In this document: one piece after another, positions 15,414 through 22,877 of the stretch
Numbering within the stretch: the stretch's first letter is position 1
How the letters are laid out: each line of letters opens with the position of its first letter
Source of the DNA: Nitrososphaeria archaeon
GTDB taxonomy: Archaea > Thermoproteota > Nitrososphaeria > Nitrososphaerales > Nitrosopumilaceae
DNA: 54,363 nt
Direction of reading: 5' to 3'
Assembly: GCA_010028495.1 (NCBI GenBank)
Contig: RHCX01000002.1
Coordinates: forward strand, 1-54,363
The notes under the pieces: model-generated
Databases searched by the model: none
What the model saw: only the letters and a program-made list of their open reading frames with translations
What the model was told of the DNA's origin: nothing
Translations under genes and position numbers: made by a program

Positions 15414-15538
15414 GCAGGAGTAGCCGAGCCTGGCCAAAGTAAGCAACAAAAATTGCTTTTGGATGCGCGGGACTTAAGATCTAACAATGGGTGATCCCGT
15501 CTCTTAGGGGTTCGTGGGTTCAAATCCCACCTCCTGCA
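15414..15538 (+). tRNA. tRNA-Leu(TAA) with two introns
   Basis: Acceptor GCAGGAG/CTCCTGC, long variable arm (TCTCTTAGGGGTTCG) and T-arm TGGGTTCAAATCCCA define a class II tRNA-Leu. The canonical sequence is interrupted twice. A 25-nt insert at 15440-15464 splits the 3' side of the D-arm (AAAG | GCG). A 15-nt insert at 15479-15493 sits at the canonical position 37/38 (ACTTAAG | ATCCCG). Removing both gives stem CGGGA/TCCCG with loop CTTAAGA, anticodon TAA. Boundaries can slide by a base or two. Splicing would need the archaeal endonuclease and RtcB, which is encoded at 40382-41830. Confidence 0.9.
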
Positions 15539-15545
15539 CCTTTTT

Positions 15546-15932
15546 CTATCTAGGATGTCTGATTCCGCGAGAATTCAAAACTTCGTAAACGTCTGGCAAT
15601 GAAAACACAAAGCCAATGTGGACACAATCTTTTTCCTCGCAAAGCTGGCAAAACAGCTCGCCTTTTTGGATTGCAACCTCAGCAATTCTGTTTTTGATAT
15701 TGTCCTTTAGAACGACTCGGTCATCATCAACTGCGACTTTTTCAAGCTTTGGAGCATATTTTGCAAAGGTCTTGTCCTTTTGCATTGTCTGTTCCAGCAT
15801 GTATGTGACATAACCTGAAAAGCTATTGATGCCCTTCATGGTAAGTTCTGGTTTGTTCTTTTCAAAAACGTCAAAGAACTTATCGTATACTTCTTCTGAA
15901 ACTGTGATTGACTTGAAACCTGCTTTTGGCAT
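15546..15932 (-). CDS. Lineage-specific protein with ribbon-helix-helix-like N-terminus and Cys cluster
   Basis: 128 residues, no characterised family recognised. The N-terminus (GFKSITVSEEVYDKFFDVFE) looks like a ribbon-helix-helix DNA-binding element: a short strand followed by a helix. The C-terminal part has CQLCEEKDCVH, three cysteines and a histidine that could bind a metal. A near-palindrome GTACTTTAAGGTAC at 15950-15963 overlaps the promoter, a possible self-regulatory operator. A DNA-binding regulator is the best guess; this is inference. Confidence 0.7.
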   Translation of the reverse strand: MPKAGFKSITVSEEVYDKFFDVFEKNKPELTMKGINSFSGYVTYMLEQTMQKDKTFAKYAPKLEKVAVDDDRVVLKDNIKNRIAEVAIQKGELFCQLCEEKDCVHIGFVFSLPDVYEVLNSRGIRHPR

Positions 15933-16024
15933 TTTACTTACCTGTTACCGTACTTTAAGGTACTCTATTATTTAACGTTTTTTGTGAGGCTGATGCCAAG
16001 TAATGATAGCATAAATAATTAGGC

Positions 16025-16924
16025 TTGATAATAAAAGCAACTTTGGCAAAGGGTTATCAGATACAAAACATTCAGGAAAAACTAATCGAGCTTTTGTCGG
16101 GATCAAGAACTGGTCTGTCAGGCGTAGAAATTGCACAAAAGCTAAAGATCAACCGTGCTACAATGGCAAAATATCTCAATGTAATTGCAGCAGAGGGAAT
16201 CATAAAACAAAAAAATATCGGCAATGCGAATCTGTGGTTCATAGAATCTGGTACTGAAAAACTTGAGTTTCCAGCAGACTATTTTCGAGTCAAAGAAAAG
16301 TTCTTTGAATGTCTAATTGCAAATCAGCATCAGCAAGCGCAATCATTAATCAGAAACGCGTTTCATTCCGGAGCTGACATTCCAACTTTGATAAATGAGG
16401 TTGTCTTGCCAGCAATTTCATCTCTGGAGGATCTGTATCTAAAGGCAAAAATTGGAACATCAGAGGCAAAGATGCTTCGTGGAATAATCTCAAACTCTAT
16501 TCATATCTTGACTACACAAAAAGAACCCGACCAAAAAAGAAACGTAATCCTTCTTTCAGCAGATTCGTCCAGCCTTCTTTATTCTCAGGCAGCCTTATCC
16601 TCTCTTGCAGCAAAAGGCTGGCAGGTCTGGCAGGTAGGAGACGTATCTGATGCAATAGACGTGTTATATGATCTGGATCTGCAAAAATTCATCACAAAGA
16701 TCTGGAAGCAAAAACAAGGAGTGGTGGTTATTGCAATATTTTCCGGCAGCGAAGAAGGAACCAAATTCTTTTCAGAGTCTGCAAATTCCATAAAGCCAAA
16801 GTTTGGCAAACACATGCATATTGTGGTTCATTCCAGAGCACAAAAACAAGCAACCAAGGCTGAATTTACAAGCGACAAGTTCGAGTCTGTAATACAGTGG
16901 ATAGAGTCTGTCTCTGGTGTGTAA
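16025..16924 (+). CDS. HTH regulator with degenerate B12-binding-type domain
   Basis: 299 residues, TTG start. The N-terminus holds a winged-helix (about 20-75, GLSGVEIAQKLKINRATMAK). A four-helix cap (about 90-165) follows, then a Rossmann-like domain (about 175-299, RNVILLSADSSSLLYSQAAL ... KGWQVWQVGD ... VVVIAIFSGSEEG). This order matches MerR/CarH-type B12 sensors, but the DxHxxG cobalamin loop is replaced by DSSSLLYS, so the ligand histidine is missing. It may bind another ligand or cobalamin base-on. It ends two bases before a tRNA on the other strand. Confidence 0.7.
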   Translation: MIIKATLAKGYQIQNIQEKLIELLSGSRTGLSGVEIAQKLKINRATMAKYLNVIAAEGIIKQKNIGNANLWFIESGTEKLEFPADYFRVKEKFFECLIANQHQQAQSLIRNAFHSGADIPTLINEVVLPAISSLEDLYLKAKIGTSEAKMLRGIISNSIHILTTQKEPDQKRNVILLSADSSSLLYSQAALSSLAAKGWQVWQVGDVSDAIDVLYDLDLQKFITKIWKQKQGVVVIAIFSGSEEGTKFFSESANSIKPKFGKHMHIVVHSRAQKQATKAEFTSDKFESVIQWIESVSGV

Positions 16925-16926
16925 AA

Positions 16927-17020
16927 TGGTGGGCCGAGAGAGATTCGAACTCTCGACCTTTCGATGTCTGAAAGGATGTTTTATCAGTCGAACGCTCCAG
17001 CCAAGCTGAGCTACCGGCCC
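16927..17020 (-). tRNA. tRNA-Ile(GAT) with a 16-nt intron
   Basis: Minus strand: acceptor GGGCCGG/TCGGCCC, discriminator A and an encoded CCA. The anticodon arm is TTCGA-CTGATA | A-TCGAA, with anticodon GAT. A 16-nt intron at 16966-16981 lies at the canonical 37/38 site. T-arm GAGAGTTCGAATCTCTC. It overlaps no gene and sits right after the B12-type regulator. Confidence 0.92.
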
Positions 17021-17058
17021 TAAAAAAATTCAGATAAAACGGACTTAAAAGTGTGTGG

Positions 17059-17610
17059 TCAGTTCTTCCACTTTATCGAACAACCAATTGAAGGATCAAA
17101 GTCTTTTGGAATTGGTTGGCCTCCAAGTAATTTTTCCACAGTTCCAATCATTGTTTTTTCTGTGGCCTTGTCTTCTGGCTTCATTGCGTTGTCTATCTTT
17201 CCATGAAATACAAGCTTGCGTTCTTTGTTAAACAAGAACGGGTCTGGTGTGCAAACTGCACCATATTTTTTTGCAATTTGCTGAGTTTCATCCACCAAAT
17301 ACCAAAATGAAATGTTTCTCTGTTTTGCAAATTCCTTCATGCTATCAAAGCTGTCATCTGGATATGCAACTGCGTCGTTACTGTTGATTCCAACAACTGC
17401 CAGCCTTCCTTTGAACTTGTTTTGTACTTCGTTTATTGCGTCTACTTTTGCCTTGACATATGGGCAATGGTTGCACATGAAAATAACAAGCAAAGCATCG
17501 TAATCCTTGAAGCTTTCAAGTGAATACTTTTTGTCGTCTACTCCAAGAAGCTCAAAACCTGGCGCAGAATCACCCTTTTTGAGTACAACTTGAGATTCCA
17601 TTACGACCAT
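17059..17610 (-). CDS. Thioredoxin-like / peroxiredoxin-like protein (AhpC/TSA fold)
   Basis: 183 residues. The sequence GDSAPGFELLGVDDKKYSLESF followed by VIFMCNHCPYVKAK is the thioredoxin-fold family with a CNHC pair (CxxC-like) in place of the classical WCGPC. Further conserved parts are GINSNDAVAYPDDSFD and VCTPDPFLFN, the usual continuation of this TlpA/redoxin group. It is probably a cytoplasmic thiol oxidoreductase. A TATA-like TTTTATTTG lies 22 bases before the ATG at 17610, favouring that over a second ATG at 17601. Confidence 0.85.
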   Translation of the reverse strand: MVVMESQVVLKKGDSAPGFELLGVDDKKYSLESFKDYDALLVIFMCNHCPYVKAKVDAINEVQNKFKGRLAVVGINSNDAVAYPDDSFDSMKEFAKQRNISFWYLVDETQQIAKKYGAVCTPDPFLFNKERKLVFHGKIDNAMKPEDKATEKTMIGTVEKLLGGQPIPKDFDPSIGCSIKWKN

Positions 17611-17696
17611 GTTTTGCGCAATTTATTTTGCAAATAAAAATTCTTGCCTAAACCAAAGACAACAATTAAAATCTGCACACAAAAGCCATTCCTTAT

Positions 17697-17768
17697 GGGC
17701 TGATAGTTCAGGGGTAGAATGCTCGCCTTGCACGCGAGAGGTCAGGGGTTCAAATCCCCTTCAGTCCA
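17697..17768 (+). tRNA. tRNA-Ala(TGC)
   Basis: Cloverleaf GGGCTGA ... TCAGTCC with anticodon arm CTCGC-CTTGCAC-GCGAG (anticodon TGC), D-arm GTTCAGGGGTAGAAT and T-arm AGGGGTTCAAATCCCCT. 72 nt, intronless, discriminator A. It includes the G3-T70 pair expected for alanine identity. Confidence 0.95.
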
Positions 17769-17839
17769 TACATCGATCTTTTCACAAATCTGGGTCTCAG
17801 AGATGAACTTAAATATGACATTTTGAATGGAAAATTTGT

Positions 17840-17956
17840 ATGGTAAATCCAGAAGGATATCTAAACGCAATGGGTGTATGGATACCTCTCATTGTTGGTT
17901 TGGCGCCAGGATTAGTTTACTGGTTCGTTATTACCGGCATGAGAAATAGAAAGTAA
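17840..17956 (+). CDS. 38-residue single-pass membrane microprotein
   Basis: ATG to TAA gives 38 residues: MVNPEGYLNAMGVWIP, then a hydrophobic helix IVGLAPGLVYWFVI, then TGMRNRK. It is preceded by a TATA-like box (TTAAATATG) about 22 bases upstream, the leaderless spacing used by neighbours, and followed by T-rich runs. Positive residues after the helix put the C-terminus in the cytoplasm. It is too short for most gene finders. No family recognised; small respiratory-complex subunits have this form, but no partner is evident. Confidence 0.6.
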   Translation: MVNPEGYLNAMGVWIPLIVGLAPGLVYWFVITGMRNRK

Positions 17957-18066
17957 CCCTTCATTTCTTATCTTTTATTCTTAATTTTTGTAAAACCTTC
18001 TAGTCTACATTGTTTACAATATGGAATTCCTCATGTGATTAATGCCTCTTGTGTACAAAAAGTGAA

Positions 18067-19146
18067 ATGAAAACATTCATTGTATTCTCGCTATTGCTTT
18101 TGCTGTTTCCCACGTCTCAGGTTTTAGCCCAAGTAACCGACACCCAATCTACGCTTGGAGTCAAGCTGACCAACACTACCCCCTTCATCTACAAAGATGA
18201 TCAAGGATATACAGTTGTGATTGGTGAGCTGGAAAACACAAAGAGTTTCCCGGTGAATAATGTCAAAGTGTGGGCTGGATTCTATTCGGGCAATTCAGCA
18301 GGCTCTGCTGGAGAGTCTCCACTGGAGACAGTAACTGGAACAAGTCTTCTTTCAGTGATTCCGGCCAAAGGGAAATCCCCATTCGTGCTAAAATCGGAAA
18401 CCGCGGATTCTGAAATCTCCGAAGTCACAATCAATGTTTTGGGATTCAACTCTGCCACACAAAAGCAGATGAATCTCGACGTTACTCCTGGACAGCTGAT
18501 AATTGGCGAGACCATAAAACTTGATGCCAAAATAACTAACAATGCTCAAGACGCGGCAACAAACATCAAGGCTCATCTGATTGGATACGACTCGTTTAAT
18601 CCTCCTAGAATTGTAGGAATACAAACTGTCACTATAGAAGACATTGAATCGAAAAAGACAGCCGATGTATCATTTGATGGCAAAATGGATCCGCGCGCAT
18701 CCTCATTCAAGATACTAGCTGAGTCTGACAAATCCCAATCAAAGATGACCAATGTAGATGACATTTCTCTGGAATCACCAACCAGACTGATCACGATAAA
18801 CGATGTTGATGTCTTGGGTTCTGATGGAAAACGAGCATCAAAAATTAAGATTGGACAAGCAGTTGACATTACAAGCCAGCTTTCAATCCAATTCTCTGCA
18901 ATAGATAAGCAAGATCAAAAGTTTGCATATTATGTGCAGGTAAAGCAGTTTGGCCAAAAGGCAACTGTAGAATTTTTGGGAGTACAGGAAGGAGAATTTG
19001 ACTCTGCAGACCCGCAAACGATATCTGTACAATGGACTCCGGAACACGAAGGCGGATTCTTTGTAGAGACATATGTATGGGATCTGAATGCCGTAGCCCT
19101 TGCAGCACCAAGCAAGACAGTATCTGTTATTTTGGTAACACCATAA
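18067..19146 (+). CDS. Secreted beta-rich protein with tandem Ig-like repeats
   Basis: 359 residues from the ATG at 18067 (an upstream in-frame TTG at 18049 would spoil the signal peptide). The signal sequence MKTFIVFSLLLLLFPTSQVL ends in AQ. The mature part has repeats resembling FxLYD/CARDB-like sandwich domains: YTVVIGELENTKSFPVNNV, then INVLGFNSATQKQMNLDVTP and KITNNAQDAATNIKAHLIG. An extracellular or surface structural role is likely. Thaumarchaea carry many such proteins; the function of this one is unknown. Confidence 0.75.
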   Translation: MKTFIVFSLLLLLFPTSQVLAQVTDTQSTLGVKLTNTTPFIYKDDQGYTVVIGELENTKSFPVNNVKVWAGFYSGNSAGSAGESPLETVTGTSLLSVIPAKGKSPFVLKSETADSEISEVTINVLGFNSATQKQMNLDVTPGQLIIGETIKLDAKITNNAQDAATNIKAHLIGYDSFNPPRIVGIQTVTIEDIESKKTADVSFDGKMDPRASSFKILAESDKSQSKMTNVDDISLESPTRLITINDVDVLGSDGKRASKIKIGQAVDITSQLSIQFSAIDKQDQKFAYYVQVKQFGQKATVEFLGVQEGEFDSADPQTISVQWTPEHEGGFFVETYVWDLNAVALAAPSKTVSVILVTP

Positions 19147-19170
19147 ATTCACCTTTGCGCATTTTCTAGC

Positions 19171-19635
19171 ATGGCGGAATTTTCCTTGGTAGCGATGGGC
19201 GGGACATTTGACATCATACACAAAGGTCATCTGGCATTATTAGACAAGGCATTTTCTGTATCTGATAATGTCATAATCGGCCTTGTCGGAGACGAGCTTG
19301 CAATAAAAAAGGGCAAAAAGCTGAACCATTCTTACCAACAAAGACTGGATACACTAAAGAAAACAATTGCAGAAAAATTCCAAAACAAATCATACGTGAT
19401 TAGCAAGCTTGACAATGACTTTGGTCCTGCTGTTTTGGAAAAAGACATGCAAGCACTAGTAGTAAGCGATGAAACAGGATTCCAAGGGGATGTATTGAAC
19501 AAAATACGCAAAGAAAAGAATCTGACACCGGTCAAAATAGTAATAGTGCCGATGATTCTGGCAGAGGATGGCAAAAGAATCTCGTCTACTAGGATTCGTA
19601 ATTCCGAAATTGACACGCAGGGAAACTTGGTCTAA
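19171..19635 (+). CDS. coaD: Phosphopantetheine adenylyltransferase
   Basis: 154 residues, archaeal/eukaryote-type PPAT of the cytidylyltransferase fold. It has MGGTFDIIHKGHLALLDKAF with the HxGH motif (HKGH) and the C-terminal ISSTRIRNSEI motif. It makes dephospho-CoA from 4'-phosphopantetheine and ATP. The start ATG lies 25 bases after the secreted-protein stop. Length is standard. Confidence 0.88.
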   Translation: MAEFSLVAMGGTFDIIHKGHLALLDKAFSVSDNVIIGLVGDELAIKKGKKLNHSYQQRLDTLKKTIAEKFQNKSYVISKLDNDFGPAVLEKDMQALVVSDETGFQGDVLNKIRKEKNLTPVKIVIVPMILAEDGKRISSTRIRNSEIDTQGNLV

Positions 19636-19719
19636 GTTGACAAAGTACTGTTCTGTGTTTGATTCATCTGAATAAAACAAGAATTCTCAAGCCTTTGTTG
19701 TTTGACTATAATCAACCAC

Positions 19720-20031
19720 ATGTCAAAAAAATTCACAGGCAACATAACTGGATTACAAGAAGGACTGCATCCGGAAAATCTTGCATTATGGTATGATATT
19801 ATAATCAAAGAATCCCGGGAGATGGCGCCTGCCTGGCTTGTGGATAAGATCAACGTAAAACAGGATCCTATATTATCAATGAAATTCAACCTAGACATCT
19901 CAAAAAGAGCTGTGCGCTATTTCATGATGGCAGTGGACAATAATCTGCATAAAATGCCGACATCAACAAAACTGTACTTTCTGAAAGTGGAAGAAACTCT
20001 ATCCAATGAAATGGACAAGTCACTGGTCTAA
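19720..20031 (+). CDS. Conserved-looking protein of unknown function
   Basis: 103 residues from the ATG at 19720 (a TTG at 19702 is possible). It is mostly helical, with LHPENLALWYDIIIKESREM, a basic middle (DISKRAVRYFMM) and VEETLSNEMDKSLV at the end. No motif or family recognised. It converges with the 93-residue gene on the other strand (four-base overlap at the stops). Codon use resembles its neighbours, so it is probably real and lineage-specific. Confidence 0.6.
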   Translation: MSKKFTGNITGLQEGLHPENLALWYDIIIKESREMAPAWLVDKINVKQDPILSMKFNLDISKRAVRYFMMAVDNNLHKMPTSTKLYFLKVEETLSNEMDKSLV

Positions 20032-20309
20032 CCCTTGGTAATCTCTACTGTTTCAATAATTATTTTTATGTCAACTATCTGATTTGCCTTGTCCAAAACA
20101 GATTGGATGAAATCTGTAAAGATCTCTACTTGTATTGTATCCTTTAGCGTAATAGAGTGAGCAGATTTATCCTTGAGTTCTATTACTATCTCGGTTCCAT
20201 AGACATTCAAAATTGAAGAGATGAATGTCTCTTTTCCATCCCGAATGAAAATAAGACTTGCAAGCTTGGCAGCTTCATGCTTGTCTTGGCAAACAACACG
20301 CGCTTTCAT
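20028..20309 (-). CDS. Small protein coupled to trpS, unknown function
   Basis: 93 residues. Its ATG overlaps the trpS stop as ATGA, so it is translated with TrpRS. The sequence alternates strands and helices: KARVVCQDKHEAAKLASLIF, then a beta-rich centre (GTEIVIELKDKSAHSITL) and FTDFIQSVLDKANQIVD. This could be a small alpha/beta nucleic-acid-binding fold, but no family is recognised. Confidence 0.65.
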   Translation of the reverse strand: MKARVVCQDKHEAAKLASLIFIRDGKETFISSILNVYGTEIVIELKDKSAHSITLKDTIQVEIFTDFIQSVLDKANQIVDIKIIIETVEITKG

Positions 20310-21418
20310 TTGTCTTCTAACAGAAATTTATCCAGCTGGTCTTTTGCCTTTTCTCGTTTTTGTTGGTGTGCAACTAGGAACTCTGTTACCTTCTCTATCA
20401 GGATTGCTTTGAGCTCGCCTGTGAGCATTTTACCTGACTTGTAGTCATCGTAAATTGTCTTCAGTTTCTTGTCGTCAGGCTCAAAAAAGATTCTAAGATA
20501 TTGATATGAAACATCAATGTCTGGATTGCCGCCGATTTTTCTGTGATCCTCTACTGTTGCTTGTCCGCCAGAAAATGCGTACTTGTTTATCTTTTTCTTG
20601 ATCGTCTCTGGCGTATCTGTTGTGTATATTGTACCAGATTCTTCGGATGCAGACATTTTTCCTCCAGGACCCGACAATGCAGGAATCATGATGTTGTGGA
20701 TTAACGCTGGTTTTTCTTTGCCTATGCGTGGTGCCACATCTCGAGTTATTCTAAAGTGCGGATCCTGGTCTACTCCTAGCGGAATCAAGACAGGCCTGTC
20801 TTCAATAAAGCAGGGAGCTGACTGGAGCGAAGTATAGAAGATCATTCCTATGTTCGTCTCGTTTGTGAAGCCAAAGACTGCCTTGGTGTTGGAAAAGTTG
20901 ATCTTTTTTGCTACTTGCGATGCAATTGGGTATAGGGTTTTGATATTTTTCGTGTTTATGATTATCTTTGTTTTTTCCGGTTTGAAGCCTAGTGCAATAA
21001 AGTCTAATGCGTTTTCATATGCAAAATTGCGGGTCTGCTCTAATGTGAGATCTTGTTTTGCAAAAAACTTTTCATCATCTGTCAGCTGAAAGTACAGATT
21101 CGTGTCGAATTTTTCCTGCAGCCACTTTGTGAAAACCCATGGAACCAAATGTCCAATGTGGGTGTGACCAGACGGACCGCGTCCTGTGTATAGGAAAAAT
21201 TTTTTGCCCTTTTGGTAATCCTCAAGAATTCTTGTCAGGTCTCTATGTGAGAAAAAGATTCCACGCCTTAGCATAAAGTGACTTTCACCAGCTATTGATT
21301 CTATTTTCTTTAGCAGTTCTTGTGTTATTTTTTCGGTGCCAAATTGTTTGATGAGCTTGTCATAGTCGATTTCTCCTTCTACATGCCACGGAGTCACAAT
21401 GAAATCGTCAGAAGGCAT
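20306..21418 (-). CDS. trpS: Tryptophanyl-tRNA synthetase
   Basis: 370 residues, archaeal/eukaryotic-type class I synthetase. HIGH motif: GPSGHTHIGHLVPW; KMSKS motif: GPGGKMSASE; further conserved PCFIEDRPVLIPLGVDQDPH. It charges tRNA-Trp, whose gene with two introns lies at 29361-29513. The ATG at 21418 is 22 bases from a TATA box shared with pheS. Confidence 0.95.
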   Translation of the reverse strand: MPSDDFIVTPWHVEGEIDYDKLIKQFGTEKITQELLKKIESIAGESHFMLRRGIFFSHRDLTRILEDYQKGKKFFLYTGRGPSGHTHIGHLVPWVFTKWLQEKFDTNLYFQLTDDEKFFAKQDLTLEQTRNFAYENALDFIALGFKPEKTKIIINTKNIKTLYPIASQVAKKINFSNTKAVFGFTNETNIGMIFYTSLQSAPCFIEDRPVLIPLGVDQDPHFRITRDVAPRIGKEKPALIHNIMIPALSGPGGKMSASEESGTIYTTDTPETIKKKINKYAFSGGQATVEDHRKIGGNPDIDVSYQYLRIFFEPDDKKLKTIYDDYKSGKMLTGELKAILIEKVTEFLVAHQQKREKAKDQLDKFLLEDK

Positions 21419-21440
21419 GCATCAACGAACTAGGTTAAGG

Positions 21441-21448
21441 TTTAAAAA
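21441..21448. promoter_or_regulatory. Shared bidirectional TATA box of trpS and pheS
   Basis: TTTAAAAA lies exactly midway: 22 bases separate it from the trpS ATG (21418, minus) and 22 from the pheS TTG (21471, plus). Read on either strand it is an acceptable TATA sequence (TTTAAAAA or TTTTTAAA), so a single element may drive both leaderless genes. Confidence 0.55.
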
Positions 21449-21470
21449 GTCTTTTCGGGTCGTTTTGCTG

Positions 21471-22877
21471 TTGTCTCAAGTTCTCCATCCAATTGAGAAA
21501 ACAATCATCAAATTATTGCAATCTGAAAAAAATCTCACAGAATTGCAAATCATGGAAAAAGCCAAACTTTCCATGGATCAGACTAGACGAGGAATAGAAT
21601 GGCTACGACTGAAAAATCTGGCAATTGTTGAAGAATCTGAAAAGTTTTTCCTGACACTTGGCAAGAACGGTATTGCGGCAAACACTGACGGCCTGCCTGA
21701 GCGCAAACTGGTAAATCTTGTATCAAATGCGTCCGTACCGTTTGATGATCTAAGAAAAAAGCTACTTGATGACATGAATGTTGCAATAGCAAACGCAAAG
21801 AAAAATGACTGGATTACAATTACAAAAAATGAATCCGGCAGCATCGTATCTCTAAAATCAAAGCCTGATCAGACCAGTGAGGAAAAAATCTTGGCAGCGA
21901 TTGGCCATAACAAGATTCCTCAAGATGACATCAAAGATACTTTAGCGCTGGAATCACTCAAAAAAAGACCAGATTACATAATACTTGAATCCGTCAAGAC
22001 CAGAACACTTTCTTTGTCAGAGCAGGCAAAATCAATCGATGTTGATGCTGCAGACTCGGGAGCAATCGATGTTGAAGCGGACGTTCCAAGAGTTTATGCC
22101 GCAAGAACTCATCCACTTAAAGACACTATAAATGAAATCCGCGAAATATTCGTCAGTCTGGGATTCTCGGAAATATCTGGCAGCCTGACACAGCCGGGAT
22201 TTTGGAATTTTGATGCATTATTCACACCACAAGATCACCCTGCAAGAGAAATGCAGGACACATTTTACATCAAGGACAAGCTAGCATCAAACTTTGCAAC
22301 TGCATCCCAGATAAACCAAGTATCTGCATCGCACAAAAAAGGTTGGAAATATCCTTGGAATGTTGATGTTGCAAAGAAAATGGTTCTACGTACACACACC
22401 ACATGTGTTACCATAAACTATCTGGCAGAAAACAAGCCAAGCGAAGCTAGAGTCTTTTCATTAGGTCGCGTATTTAGAAATGAAAAAGTAAGCTACAAGC
22501 ATTTGGTTGAATTCAATCAGGTAGAAGGAATCGTAGTTGGAAAAAATGTCTCACTGCGAGATTTGATGGGAATTCAGACGCAATTTTACAAAAAGCTTGG
22601 ATTGAACAAAATAAAATTCTGGCCGACATTTTTCCCGTACACAGAACCATCATTGCAAACAATGGTGTATAATGAAAAACTGGACAAGTGGATTGAACTG
22701 TTCGGAATGGGAATTTTCCGACCAGAAGTGACTCGACCCTTTGGCATAACGCGACCTGTTCTGGCATGGGGTGGAGGAATTGAGAGAATTGCAATGCTAA
22801 AATATGGTCTTGATGATGTTAGGGAATTTTACAACAACAATCTAAGCTGGCTCAGGAGCACTCCAAAATGCCAGTAG
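21471..22877 (+). CDS. pheS: Phenylalanyl-tRNA synthetase alpha subunit
   Basis: 468 residues from TTG (SQVLHPIEKTIIKLLQSEKN). The longer frame from 21399 crosses trpS and its promoter and is rejected. The N-terminus holds winged-helix modules (about 10-70). The class II core has AARTHPLKDTINEIREIF, motif 2 (EARVFSLGRVFRNEKVSYKH) and motif 3 (VLAWGGGIERIAMLKYG). It overlaps pheT by ten bases. The alpha subunit of the (alpha-beta)2 enzyme does the catalysis. Confidence 0.95.
   Translation: MSQVLHPIEKTIIKLLQSEKNLTELQIMEKAKLSMDQTRRGIEWLRLKNLAIVEESEKFFLTLGKNGIAANTDGLPERKLVNLVSNASVPFDDLRKKLLDDMNVAIANAKKNDWITITKNESGSIVSLKSKPDQTSEEKILAAIGHNKIPQDDIKDTLALESLKKRPDYIILESVKTRTLSLSEQAKSIDVDAADSGAIDVEADVPRVYAARTHPLKDTINEIREIFVSLGFSEISGSLTQPGFWNFDALFTPQDHPAREMQDTFYIKDKLASNFATASQINQVSASHKKGWKYPWNVDVAKKMVLRTHTTCVTINYLAENKPSEARVFSLGRVFRNEKVSYKHLVEFNQVEGIVVGKNVSLRDLMGIQTQFYKKLGLNKIKFWPTFFPYTEPSLQTMVYNEKLDKWIELFGMGIFRPEVTRPFGITRPVLAWGGGIERIAMLKYGLDDVREFYNNNLSWLRSTPKCQ

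Noticed and set aside
18003-18024. ATTGTTTACAAT near-palindrome upstream of the secreted protein gene as an operator
   Set aside because: The arms are only five bases and AT-rich, expected by chance here.
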